Assembly (NCBI GenBank): GCA_004794785.1
Contig: SJOL01003010.1
Location: 5,764 to 69,763, forward strand
Direction: 5' to 3'
DNA from: Opisthorchis felineus
Taxonomy: Eukaryota; Platyhelminthes; Trematoda; Opisthorchiida; Opisthorchiidae
DNA length: 64,000 bases
Shown here: positions 24,644 through 37,700 of the stretch, one piece after another
Layout: each line of letters starts with the position of its first letter
Numbering within the stretch: position 1 is the first letter of the stretch
Notes under the pieces: generated by a model
Database searches by the model: none
Seen by the model: only the letters and a program-made list of their open reading frames with translations
Told to the model about the DNA's origin: nothing
Program-made: the position numbers and the translations under genes

Positions 24644-25198
24644 AAAGTGAAAACTCTGTCGTCACTTCATCGTTTTTTGGTTATTCAAGTGCTGGGGCAC
24701 ACTTTGGGTTTGCTTAGTTTGGCGCACTTGCACATCGATTGAGTTCCGTGATGCAGATATGGCGTTCGGTTTGTGTTTGTATATCACCATGGGCATAGAG
24801 ACAAATGTCGGTCTTGTTGCTGCTCACCACACCTCGACCGAGCCAAAAGCACATGGACGAAACAAGCAACCCCATGGGGCCGATCTGATTAAGAACACTA
24901 CACAAAATCATATCGTTTCCTCTACTAGATGATGAACCTATGCGTTGTTAAAGCATGAATCTGAACCCTGTCTGTTAAGCGAGTTACGGTTTGTTGCTGA
25001 CTGATAGTGCACAATTTTAAACGCACTCTGCACCCGATCAAACGTGTCACGATTGTCCCAGTTGACAAGCTATAAGCAGAACCAGTACACAGCCACAAAT
25101 AAACGGTTGCTCGCTACGCACCCCATGGAGCTGACCACAGAGGCTAGCAGATGCCACGACGTATCACGAAAGGACATGTCCGGTTATCAGCCAACCCT

Positions 25199-25606
25199 TT
25201 AACTTGCGAAGTTCATAGCTGTATATGGGCTTAGATAGTGCCAGGGAGCCCAACCATATACAGGAGGACTAATAAGACCCTCATCCAAAGTCTTCGATTC
25301 ACCGCAAAGCGGGTGTGGTTGATGTAACATTACTACACGAACGCAAATTTTAAGGAGCAAATTACCACGCGTGTCCCAACCCCAACCTGGAGAGGGACCT
25401 GGCCTCCATCCCCTGACCACTCTGGTAGGAAACCCTCTATGGATGTTTAGTGGGTATCCTCCAGTACAGCTCAATAGGTTACTGAGGTGCACTCATCGTC
25501 GCACCGCGATATGTTCCAGTCTCTTCGCGACAGAACTGTATGGCAGTTGAACACAAGTGTATATTAATGGTGTACTGCTGTCAGTAATGATGATGATGAT
25601 GATGAC
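25199..25606. repeat. Possible retroelement 3' end with a (GAT)n tail
   Basis: This GC-richer stretch stands out from its AT-rich surroundings and ends in a short ATGATGATG... run at about 25587-25605. A short trinucleotide tail of this kind is common at the 3' ends of RTE/CR1-type LINEs. No protein motif is visible in it, so the call rests on composition and tail only. Confidence 0.25.
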
Positions 25607-27414
25607 CATGTCGACCAACCCCGGGTGAACAAATTTATATGGTTGTGTATTTCAGCAAGCTTCTTGTTCTGTACTAGAATTGGAATACTCACCAACCACT
25701 AAGCAGACTTGGGACAAAGCGAAAAGGTGTTTTATCTGTCTCTACACTGTTGGTGAGGCACCTGCAACTGTTTCAGCCCACCTTACAACATTGGTTCCCA
25801 GAACTACCGGTTTCCCAGAGTTACATCGAACACCCTAGGTTATTCGTATTACTCCGCTAAGAACAGCCGAAATTCTGAGTGTTTTTGGGAGCCTGGAATA
25901 ATCACTTTTCTTTTCTGGAATGAGAAATAAAAAGACAAACTGACGAAGGCCACTATTGTGTGGTGATGACTCATCTGTTGCTTCATTCATTACCTGGACC
26001 AGTAAATCGCTTCATGGAACGCGTTCTTCATGGGGCGTAGGTCAGTGGTACTCGGAAATACGAAAACAATGCCCGACTTCCCGTCTGTATCCAGTCCACC
26101 CTCAGTACCATTTCCAGGCCCAAAAGCTCTGTGCCTAGTTTAATGATTTCATTTGCTGAGTTGTTTCCAGCTGGGAAACAGAGAGATTTACCAGATATCC
26201 GCCCCCTTCTAGTTCATCATGGGTCTGTGTGATAAGGCAGTATTAAATAAAAAATCGTATTGGGCTCGATATCGAGATCAGTGAAGTACCAGACAGAGAT
26301 TACGTCTTATTTTCCCAAACTATTATGCTCAATAGAGCTGGATCTGGAATCAGTTCGGCACACCACTCTAGATCATCGAATGGATGTAGTGGAAATCACT
26401 GAGTATTCACCAGCTGTTTTGCCTGTTTGGCATCCAATCCCCGAATTCTCGAGAAACATCAGTTTATTAATGAGAGAGAGGACTTCAGATGCCTAAACGT
26501 GGAGAAGTGTTTTAAATATTAATTTTTGGAGCGTTGTACAGAAGATTAGATTCACCAGCAATTGCAAGCAATAAGTGTGTGGGAAGTAGCCTGGTTTGAC
26601 AACAGTATTAGCATACTTTGTTCCTAGTAGAGGTATCCCAAAAAGCAGACAAGCGAATTCTCTAATAGAAAATCTGAACGTGGCAACAAGTATCTAAGGT
26701 TATGAAGCTTGATTCGTTCTGGATATTCAATACCTGTCTGGTGGTAATAACCGTTCCGTGCGCAAACGGGTATCAATACTTACGAATCGACAAGGGATAG
26801 ACCGAGCAATAGGTACTCACAACAATCCTGACCAGGACATTTAATACATTTGGTAAGTGCATCCCCTAACGTATTGGGCATATAGTTCCACAGTCCTTGC
26901 AAGGCGTGAACATCACTCCTATGTTTCCGTGCGTGGGACCGGATTGGAGACATCACTGCCGGGCAATAGCATGAGTGCATCGCAGCGTGAACTGCGGTGG
27001 CTTCGGAATCCCCACTCTGGTCACCTGAGTTTCTCAGTTCTGAGACCTCTGATAGTAGTGATAAGCTGTTCATAATAAATCTAATGTTGCGCTTTCACAT
27101 TCCTTGGTTTGGCCTTTCCTCTGTCACTTGAGTTTACCTTACAAAAGTGTGTTGTATATGTACAGAGCGGTTTGGACAAGAGTTGTTTATAGATTTGTGT
27201 ACCCATTAGGTCCATAAAGTTTTCACACACAGTCCTCTCACGGAGTACGCTGAGATGATAGTTTTCCGGAAGACCTCGGTCGAACCAACTAACTAACATG
27301 TAGACAACTCGTGAACCATTTGATCCGTTGGCCTAGAGTTTGTTTGTTTCTACCGACATCATCGAACGCGATGGACGGACGTATTGGGGTTGACACAAGC
27401 GAGCATAACGCGCG

Positions 27415-27430
27415 CACACACACACACACA
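27415..27430. repeat. Short CA microsatellite
   Basis: Eight CA units following a GCGCG stretch, in intron 2. Confidence 0.9.
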
Positions 27431-30400
27431 GGCTCGTTGAAAAACCATGAAGAGGGTTAGGTGACTCGCCTCAAGGTGACTGGCACTGCTGGTGATACTG
27501 CTCGAAATATGTCTGTGTGCGGGTACTCGTGGTCAGGCTTGGCGAGTTCGACGGAATATAGTTTCGTTCCTGACTGTTGCTGCGTTCGCACCCTAAACGG
27601 CCACAGCAGCTCACCAAACTGGTCTTTGACCCGTTCTAGTGAAATCTCGCGGCCAAACCTAAGACGAGTTCGATAACACACTTGCGCTTGTTCGCTCGCC
27701 GCCCACCCGACAGTTTGAGCGGCCCCGTTCATAGGTACCATTGACCATTGATCTCTTTATTCGTGTGTCCGATTCGAAACACCGCCTATACTGCATCTGC
27801 GTATGTGTGTATTCATAAGCATTGTTGGTGATTTGACTGTGGTCGTGTGTTGTTGATAGATCCGATTGGATTTTATTGTGCTTTGTGTTACAGTCACGCT
27901 GGTAGACCAACTCTCGTTTTCCACAACTGAGAGCTTACTGCTACTCGCTATACACAAAACGGCGAATACGTCAGTGTCATCAAAATGTCTTGACGATCAG
28001 TAACAATGAGAGTACAACCTTCACATACACCATGTGTGTGGATGTTTGCATTATCATACACATGCGTTTATATTTGCACATAATGTATCAGTCAAACCAT
28101 ACGAACATACAGACAAACACTATACCAATTAAACATCCTTACTCGTACTGTCCTCATCCGAACAGAATAGATAAACAATGACCGATTGAGGCGTTGAATG
28201 TCTGTCAGTTCGCTCTGGCGTCACTACTTTGTGATTACAGTCAAGCGATCGGTCGATTGAAACCTTCGTTTCTCAAATCTTTCGTACTAGGAATGTACTA
28301 GAAAGTTCATTCTTTCGCAGACACATATCTGCCAGCCCTAAATCATAACCATCCGTTTTAATTTCAAATTACTGTGTACTCAGACACCAGCAGTCTAACT
28401 GTGGCCAAATTTGTGGGAAACAAACTGTCAGCTCATATGTGAACTACCGATCGATTTGAATTCAAATGTTATCAAACTGTTTAATAGGAGTCAACGCTGC
28501 TGAGACTACGTCAGTCAATCTCGAGTGGATCAAGCATTGCCGTAGGTAGTGGCAGTAGTGGTAGTCTGTTGAGTATTGTACCCGCCATTCTTACTGAGTA
28601 AGTTGCTTCGTACAGACAGCTAAAATTACCTTAATTTGGATCGAACAACGAGAATGCTCAGCTCAACTCCGGCAATTATTAGTGGTTGATGCTACTGTTA
28701 TTGCTACCTCTGTAGTTGCATTCAGCTTGCTTCCGGTCTTTTCTGGTCCGTGATCATGTTTGACAGAATTTGGGGACAGATGAGACTAAATTGTTTGACT
28801 TATAATGAGTTGAGCACTCGCTCTAGGCACACCAACATATCTTTCTCCCCTGGTCTTAAAACAGCAAGCATGTGCTCACCAAACGCATACATGTGAGCTT
28901 CTCTGGCCTCCGCTGAAGACTCAACGAACAGTGGGCAAAACGGAAGCAATTATCAAACTAAACTCCATTTTCGGAGAGCTGGCAAATCGCCAGTTGGTTT
29001 TCGACCAATTATTGATCCTACCTATCTTCATTCTCAGGATATAATGGACCGATTTCGAATATCCTATTTAACAGCTACCGCTTCGTGGAATTTCGCGGGA
29101 CTGCTAATAATCCACAGGGAGTTGTACACATATGGGCTCCCAGATGAATACCTACGGGGATTTTAACAAGGCAACCAAGATGAAGTAACTCTTTGTTGTT
29201 AGACTGTTAAAATGAATGATTGTTGTGATAGGTCTCGCTGCGACATGTCGGTACTGTGCTTGCTACTGTTATGGGAGACAACACGAGGTCCTTTATGTCC
29301 CCGCATGATGCAGAATGTTGATGTTTCCGTTAATTAATCTCTGGTTGCGTTGCCCTGACATGCCCCCACGATTCGAGGTGGTAGGATGTTGCCGACATCA
29401 AGAAGGAGTACTGCTGCGGGTAATTCAAGTATGATGATACTGTAAGTCGGTCAGACAATGGAAATTTAGGATTGTTCATCTACATCGGCAAACAAACATT
29501 GGGATATCACCGGAAATCTTCGTGAAAAGGCATGCTTTGCTAACTCGCACCTACGAACATTTGTCTACAACACCCCAACTTCGGGGCATTGACAAAATAT
29601 TTCTCACATAACCACAACATGGTGAAGCTTCGCCGCTTTTTGAGGTTGCATGGCGGGTGGATCTCCCCCCAATGCCCAACACTGCAGGTAGATAACCATT
29701 GGCGCAACCTCTTTCCCGCTGAAGAAACAGCCTATCATCTGTACTACAAAATAGGACTGTATTGCAACTGTTTATTGTTTCGATACTGGAGCAGCGTATC
29801 TTGTTTGACTGTAATAACTTAGTTCCTGTTCAAGGACACCTAGTCAATCGGTCAGGCTTACACTATGCACTTCGACATCGCACTTGTATGTATTCGTGTG
29901 AGGCGCCCGATTGAGGCATGTGTTGCCACCTATCGACACTTTCTCCTGCACCTAATATATTGCATGTGTGTGTGTGCTACGTCCGCAACCGTGTCATCCA
30001 CACAGATTCGCTGAGCAGTCGGTCAACTGCTCACAAACAAAAGTTTGGATCGTTTATTCACTACGGCTGGTGTGGATGTGTGCATGTGTGACAGTGAGTG
30101 AGAACAACTGTTTTGGTTACCGCATCGACGCGTTGTTAGCTTGATCACCAGCTCTCGTGGAGTACCTGCTTGTTGCCTCGATGCTTATGTGCCAATAACA
30201 GTGTACGTATTGTTTAAGCTCACATGATTCGTCACGAGCTGGCGCGTCGTATGCTGCCTCCCAGCTGTGCCATGGGCTTGTATCAGTTCGTTCGTTGGCT
30301 TTGTGTATGTGTGTGTGGCCATGCTCCACCTCAACACGTGGCCAGACAAGCTAACGCGTAGCGGTAGACAGTCGAACGCTTTCGTCTTTTGGCAACTCAG

Positions 30401-32177
30401 CGTGAGCAACTTGTTTCGTTGTGTCAAAATCCTATTGCGTATGTGTGTACAAGCGACAAAGCAACAAATATCGGTTTATACGAGACAACTGACTTTTGTG
30501 TTCCGTTGTCTGAACTGTGGCTGCTTTCACAGGGTTGTGTTATTGCACTTTGTTCATTTTCTGCTGTCTTATCCAGGTGGCCCAAAGTGCCCTAGAGTGA
30601 AGGGACTATGGTATCATAATCGTTGTGAAAATTAGTTGATCGAATAAGCCCCCTGAGGTGCTTTTGGTGAAGATTCACACTTTCTCACGGAAGCTTCAGT
30701 TGCGAATCGAGAATAGTTTGATTGGTGGTTTAGGAAACAAGCATCTCCGTTGCTGAGACTACTTTGTTTGCTTCTACTTGGCCCATTAAATTCCTTGCAC
30801 AGCCTGAAATCTAGGTAAACGTTTGAAACATGTCTGACCACTTTGTCATGTCCGCTGCTACTGGATAATTTGTCGTTTATGCCGACATACATACCTTTTG
30901 TGATGTTTCAGGTGTTGGTGGTTGCAGGATGTCTTCCGAGAGCTCATTCATATACGGGTGAGGCGACGTGTTTGAACCGCTCAGCTGGCCGTTTAGATAA
31001 ACTCATATAAACTCGTCACTAATGCGTGCCTGCATTCTAGGGTCCTAATACACACCAAAATAGACTTTCTCTAATCCTTGCACATACGATGTCTGTCATT
31101 TCCGTTCTGTGGACAGGGAGAGCCGATAGTTCAGAGGTTTGCGCTCAAACCGCTTCAAGCGTGTGACTCTGTTCCGTTCGCTCTGACTGATGATGGTACA
31201 GAGGAACTGGGATTCACATATGCACGTGCGTGCACACCATGAGTCAAGTGTGGCGTGGCTTCCTTCCTGCAGCTGTTGTGTTGCTCTCCCTTCAACGTCC
31301 CCTACCAGCAAGCACAGCAGTTGCTTCCACCACCACCACATCTGCTACTCTGTCGTTCTCTGAACGGCTGGTGGAACCCGGCTGCGTAGCACACAAACTG
31401 CCTGTCCTCAGTCCAGACCGCAGATTCGTGCCATGTGAGACGAGGACAACTTCAGCCATCCACTTACCCAATTAGTGGTTGGGAGGCCGAAAATGAATCA
31501 CACTGTGCTGGTCGGTGTCCCAAGGCGGTACAGATTTTTCAAACGGCCTTGGTTTGATCATTGCACTCGGGCCATTGCTTAGGTTTGCAATGAGTCAGTC
31601 AATAGACAACTGATGGTTTGGTGTGCCTTAACCTTCATATCAAGCGGTGAATACCCCATGCTGTGTGCTTTGTTTTTCTTGCTGGCTCGCAGACACTCGA
31701 CTTTGGATCAGTCGACAGATAGCGAAATGGTTATGAGGTCAGTGAGTTTTGTTCACAGGACCTAACCAGTTTCCAGTGCTTACTTTAATGCATCGTTCAC
31801 AGAGTTCCGTAGGATAAGAATTACACTTTTCCTGCATGTTTATCTCCAACCTGAGGTGGACTAGCAGCCTGATGAACAGGATTTTTCGTGCCTTGGGAAA
31901 CTGTACCTGAACGCTCCTTCTTCGAATTTATTCTGTTTTCCTATGATTAGGGTATAAAAAACGGAGAGTGGATGCGCTTTTTTTTACCTCCACAGAGCAA
32001 TGATTACAGATAGCTACCGCAGCCTTTTAGTTGCTGACGGCAGAGAAGGACAGGCACCCATAGAAGACAACAGCTTATACATACTCCTTCGGATCGCCTA
32101 GACTACAGTTCATACATATGGTCATCAACTGGAGGTGACTTTGAGGATATCTCTGTCGACTTCGTTACGTTCCCTTT

Positions 32178-32202
32178 TATATATATATATATATATATAT
32201 AT
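32178..32202. repeat. TA microsatellite
   Basis: About 12 TA units in intron 2, uninterrupted. Confidence 0.95.
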
Positions 32203-33462
32203 GGTTCCGTTGAGTGGGTTGAGTGAGTTAAGTGAGTAGAGGTATCCTTTCGTGAATGGCCTTCCCTATCTCTCACTCGGACACTTATGAACGTTTTACA
32301 GGTATCCACTAGGTGTCCTCTTCCTATGGAAAACAGCTGTACAGTTCTCCATTACTTCTTACCCCTATCACGCTCTCCCCTCCTCACAAATGCTTCTTGA
32401 CCAATCAGGAACAAGTTACCACTCCACGTTTGCTCCTGCTCCTTGACGCGTCTCAACTATCGTGTGCTCAATGCTGCGCGTCGGTTGCACGCTAGCCAAT
32501 CGGAGCGAAGGAACTGACAACACGCGTAGCGCATGTGCAGCATCACCTCCTAGATTGTCAACCGATCGGAATTCGATTTGGTATCTCGTGGACTGAATCA
32601 GGGTTGTGATACTGCCTGAATTTGTGCTATATATTCGCAGACAAAATTGGATAGATAATTTCTTGCGGTCGGGTTTTCCGACTTACGGGCTCGATGTTAT
32701 TTTTGCATCAATACTTTTGACTTTCAGGGGCTATTTAGTTCTTCCATAAGTTCTGATTCTGTAACTCTACTCTAATCATCTACTAGGAAAAAAACTACGC
32801 ACAGTTTTAAAGTTTCGTTTTAGACCCTTATTTCCGAAACAGTATGCACACAAATCATCAAGAAAGAGACAGACAACTCATTCGAAGCTCCATATTGGGC
32901 CCATACCGGGTAATCGACCCTATCCCTTCAGCCACCCAGTCCTGTGCGTATAGTCCATTCCCATATTAGTGCTGTCTGACATGAGGCTACTAACATGCGT
33001 ATAATTTGTACCACTCAGTGAGTGGGTCCTTTCTGCTATAAATCTTCCCGTCTAACAACCTGAACAAAATTAGGGACAAATGTTCGCTATCGTTCTCATA
33101 TTTTCACTCGGTAACATGAAGTTTTGGATCTCCGAGTGTCTCTAGTCTGTTTGAAAAGTCTGAGCCCACTTAAGAAGCGAGATTGTCGGCTGTGGACACA
33201 CCGTTATAAACCCTGGCGAAGCTTTAGCAAAGTTGATTTTGATATCTATCGTATTGCTACCGCTCTTTTCAGTAATACACTAGTAGAGTCTTTTCAACAG
33301 CTGTCAGTATATGTGTTTGTGGTTTGTGATTGTGCGATGGTTGGACTGTACCCCAGAAATCTACATGGCTTCTTTCTGTTTAACTTTAAAAGAGGCTTTG
33401 AATTTCACATAGACTTCTCAGTGTATTTATCTGCAATTTACCTGCATCTGTCTGTATTATAG

Positions 33463-34770
33463 GGCCGTATATGTCCCCAGGCATCCACTTCCGTCGATCA
33501 CAACTCTTGCCTCGAGGATGATGTGAAACATGCCGATGATGACAGCGACCACACCAAGTCGGATGAAAGTGCAATAGACATGGAAGGATCGATTACTGAC
33601 CACACATCTATTTCACACAAACGGGCAGCAAGCCTTGATGAGTCGGGCGTTGACAGTGCAGACGCAGTGGATGAACCAACGACTCCCACGCGACCACGAA
33701 GTCCAAAGCGTCATTGCACCGTCGATCTTACCAAGTCTCAGTCGAATCAAACGGTTCCACTAATTCTTTCGCTAGGCAACACCACAACAGACCTTCCTTC
33801 GAATATTCCATCTATGGGGCTTAACAAACCGATCCTACCTAATATCACCGTGTGTTCACAACCCTTGGGGTCAGTTTCATCCGCCAATCCCGTTATGGGT
33901 CAGTTGATTCCGATCTCTGGACTGCCTGAGCACCTGCTGTGTGGCATCTCGACAGCGCTGCTGGGCGGTGCCGGCAGTCAATCTACTAACACCCAAATCA
34001 CCTCTGCCACTAACACTTCAGGTTCACTGATTTCAGTCCCCATGTTGGAGAATCAGATAAACATGACCACACCAAACGCATCCTCTACGTGGCTACTGAC
34101 TAATCAACCAACTGGTTTAACTGCAAGTCTGCAGACTGCAAATGGGGCCTCTCAGCCAACCCTATTTATGCCAGTACCTACTGCACTTGGTGAAGCGAAC
34201 ATGAAGCCATTTTCTACACAGTTGGTAGAAATGAACTCGAACGGAGTGATGGCTGGTAGTCAGTCTACGAACCTGTTGCGTGTTACAGACTTGCTGGAGC
34301 TAATTAAATCCTTCGGAGCCGCAGGTGGTCTTGTATCGTCCATTAATGTGCCCGTCAGCGCAGCTACGTTAAATACCACCGTAACAACACCGGCAAGCAC
34401 GTCTAGCATGAACGGTACTGGTTCGACTGTTTTGTACACTACATCGAATCAACCTGGGCCTCAAACAGTTGCATCCAGTTTACCACCTTCCACTAGTTCT
34501 CCTGGGTCCCGGAACCTGGTCAACTTGGTGACCAGCTTAACTGGTACAAACCCAATAAGCACGCCGTCCACAGCGGCTTCAACCGCGAACGCTATATCTC
34601 CCAGTTTGTTATTCAATCAATTGGTCATGGCTGCTGTTGCAGCAGCGAATTCTTCAACGAACGGGGTTATTCCCAGCCCAAACCAGCTGAGTGACAGCAG
34701 TACAGTAGTTACCTCCGGCGCCAATCGGCTTCCAGATACAGTACCCCCTGAACAGGCCTTGGATATGTCG
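33463..34770 (+). CDS. Coding exon 3 of zinc-finger/homeodomain gene: large low-complexity exon
   Basis: The acceptor TGTATTATAG ends at 33462. The frame opens G-R-I-C-P-Q-A-S-T and stays open for 436 codons to 34770, just before GTGAGT; it is phase 0 at both ends. It starts with an acidic stretch (EDDVKHADDDSDHTKSDES) and a basic Pro/Arg patch (TRPRSPKRH). It then becomes a long Ser/Thr/Asn/Gln/Leu-rich tract with no recognised fold, including an Ala stretch (MAAVAAANSS). The exon ends PPEQALDMS; the ALDMS part resembles the PxDLS motif bound by the corepressor CtBP, but with Ala and Met in place of Pro and Leu, so this is only a suggestion. The uninterrupted length and biased composition match other transcription-factor activation or repression regions. 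In the model it is residues 270-705. Confidence 0.9.
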
Positions 34771-37700
34771 GTGAGTACCTCATAAATTGGTCAGTTTTAC
34801 TTCCTTTCCCGGTGTCAGAAGCGGCTTGATGTTCATCCATTTACTCCTGATTCTTTTTACTGCTTCCTGCACTTGGAACTGTTTTTGCAGCTTTTCTAGG
34901 ACTCATTCTTCTGAGAAAAAGCGTTTACAACCTTAGTCAGTCAAAGCATCACTAGGCCAACTAAGGTTCAAAGCGAATTCACTCCGTTATCCTTATTTCT
35001 GTCAGGAAGAAATCATCCCGCTCATAGCCGTGAGCTGTCTTTCCTTGGTTGTAACACTGTATCTTGAGGGTGCGTTATGCGTGACATAAGTTATCATGCT
35101 CTCCACCACGTGAATATTACAGCTCGCTTAAACAGGCGTGCTGATCATAAGGTGTGCCTAGAGTGCAGTTTGTGCTGGCCGTGGACAGATGCGCAGTCCT
35201 GTGTGGGAAATAGCACGAGAAAAATGTGATCACATGGCTCTCCTGTGTGAGCGGGATCTCAGGCAGACGTTGTAGACTGGTCGTTAACCCCTTTCGTGCG
35301 CTGGTTCATAAGCCTAGCTACACAGGCGAACAATCAAAGTAACAACTGTACTGGTTATCCGGATAACTGGTGCACACGGACGAACTTTTATTCTACATGC
35401 ATGCCATTAACCTGGCAGAGCAGTCATCAATGGTTATTCTGACGATTGGACTAAGTTTTAGTGATATTTGTGCGCTATTCAATAGTCTCGAGTTTTCCAA
35501 TCTGGCAGACGAGCAGCACTGGCCGTATGCTTGCCTGTCCCGTAGTGTGCATCCGTTTATTTATGTCTGTTCATGCTTGTCTGACATTCAGCCAACTTGT
35601 TAGTTAGTTAGTTCGCCAATGGTGCTGCACGCCCAGTAGCACACAACTCTCGCTCCTACTCGTCCAGCTTCTTTTTAGCTGTGCCGCTATCCTGTTCATT
35701 CCAATCCTCGCAGCGTGTCGTATTGCTACATGCTACATGCGCACACGCGGCTCTCAAAATTGACATTTTGCACTTTCACTGTTTCTCTGATGTGTTATTT
35801 CGCAGTTAGTTATGCACTTTCCGGGACTGCCATGTCTACCACGGGTAGTAACCTTTAGATATCTGTCTGCGTACGTATGCTTAGATGGGATAGCCAGGGA
35901 ATTTGGAGAGAATAGTTGCTGTCCCCACCTATATAGTAAGTAGGTGGCGTAGGTTATTTTCTCAAAATTCTTTTCTAGCCGGATCTCCAAGCCCTGTGGT
36001 TCACATAATTCAGACTCTCAGGTTTGGAGGATAGACATCGAGAAACTCGATATCGAACTACATCCTGGTTTTTTAAAACCCATTTCAGAGTTACTGTGTC
36101 CTCGACACTCCGAGAGGTATGAATCGGACTTATTCACCCAGTTGTTTTTACTGATGTTCTGATAAGCTACTACGACATTTTATTGAGAAAAAATGCGCAC
36201 AATTTTCGAAATTAGTTTCATAAATGTATAGGGTTAATCACGCCGTTTGAAATGAATGGGTCATTTGAGGCTAACTAGCAGCAAAGCCCTTGCTTCTGTG
36301 AAATTATGCTCGATAACTTATGTGTCTGGCTTCATCCGTCGCCATCCAGCTCAGGCTTTTGTGCTTTGCGGTTTACTTCAGTACAAAAACTTCCCTCTCT
36401 TATCGTGTGAGAGGTCTTCTATGCCCGACAGTCCGTCGGAACGTTCATGACAAGTGTAATTCTGGTCGCCTCAAGCCCATGTTAATTTGCTGGAACTGCA
36501 CATTAGTTCGGAGATGGCTGCTGCAAAATCGCAATTCAAAAATTCTTTTCAAGATTACTCCTAAATTTAGACGGAATTAATCGACCTGCGAACCACAAAT
36601 CATCATGCATCACTTTTAGCTGATACCACGCTAAATATGTTCACGGATTTAGAGCACTTTACTGTTGAAATTAACCCACTCAGAGTGTGATACTTCAGTC
36701 ACCACCATTCACTTCCCGCCCGATATGCACAATCACATTTTCTCCAAGCAGCACCTAGGTGTTGACGCAGTTTGGGTGCTGTGTTTTATGGGTAGGCACG
36801 AACACTTATGCATGGCGAGATAAATCTGCTGCTAGTTGCTTCAAGTATCTCGTCAATGCCTTTCTCAGACTCCATTTTCTGCTACTTCTGCCACCACCAT
36901 CATGGCCTGTTTATGTGCACCGAACGAGTTAGTTTTGTGCGCACGGAGTGGTGGGGAAGAGAAACGGGGAGAACGAGAAGGAACGATGGTATATGGATGA
37001 GTGCAGTTGGAATAAACCCATCAGCATCCAGTCGTTTGTGCGTCCGCACCGGCCGAGACAATTGGTTTACATTTGAGCCTGATCGTGCCCGACTGTGTGC
37101 GTTGGCTACCACGTGCTCCACAATCATTACTGTGCCGTTTCTATCACTCTAGCGGGTGCGTTTGTGTATATGAAAGGAGAAATTTTCGGGTCCGCGCGTA
37201 CTTGTGGCTGGGCGTGTTTACGTACGTGGATGCTGAGACGACCGCCACTCTTTTCACTTTTCCCCAGGCAATAACCACGTGATGGGTTTAAGAATCAGAG
37301 GGAGCGAGTGCTGCTCTGTATCTAGAAGAATGTTAGGTGGGTGTTATCCGCACTGATGAACCATCGGTAAACATACACACATGCACGAATCGTGGAAAAA
37401 TATCATGTCTCCATTTGCCATGCCTTCGGTCCACATGTACCCACTACTCCTGCCACAACACACACTTCATTCTGAGGCAAGTACCTGATTTACGGACTGC
37501 ATCCCGACATATGAGAAGACTTTCGTCTCACTGGACCATCTCCCATACCCTCACAATCTTTTTCAGCAACTGCTATCACCCCCTCCCACTCTGAAACTAG
37601 AAGACGAAACGCCAATTGGTACTTTGGAACTCGTTTCACTCCGTTTTACTTGGTTGTCGTCTTCAGTATTGGTCAACGTATCCCAGACTTCCCATGATGT

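Larger units (their letters stand above)
22531..33462 (+). other. Intron 2 (10.9 kb) with CA/TG-rich DNA and an assembly gap
   Basis: It runs from GTAAGT to TCTGTATTATAG. It is unusually rich in TGTG/CACA and GTGTGCGTG-type DNA at about 22.85-24.75 kb and 27.36-30.35 kb, which throws up many overlapping spurious frames. A plus frame at 30368-30592 (includes CQNPIAYVCTSDKATNIGL) looks protein-like but has no known family and no convincing borders. No gene is supported. Confidence 0.65.

Noticed and set aside
30267..30635. 122-codon frame and an overlapping 75-codon protein-like frame
   Set aside because: No recognised family and no phase-compatible splice sites; overlapping frames in CA/TG-rich DNA.
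32870..32945. tRNA-like sequence on the minus strand (GGGTGGCTGAAGGGATAGGG)
   Set aside because: Box B is absent and arms do not pair; weaker than the two SINE copies.
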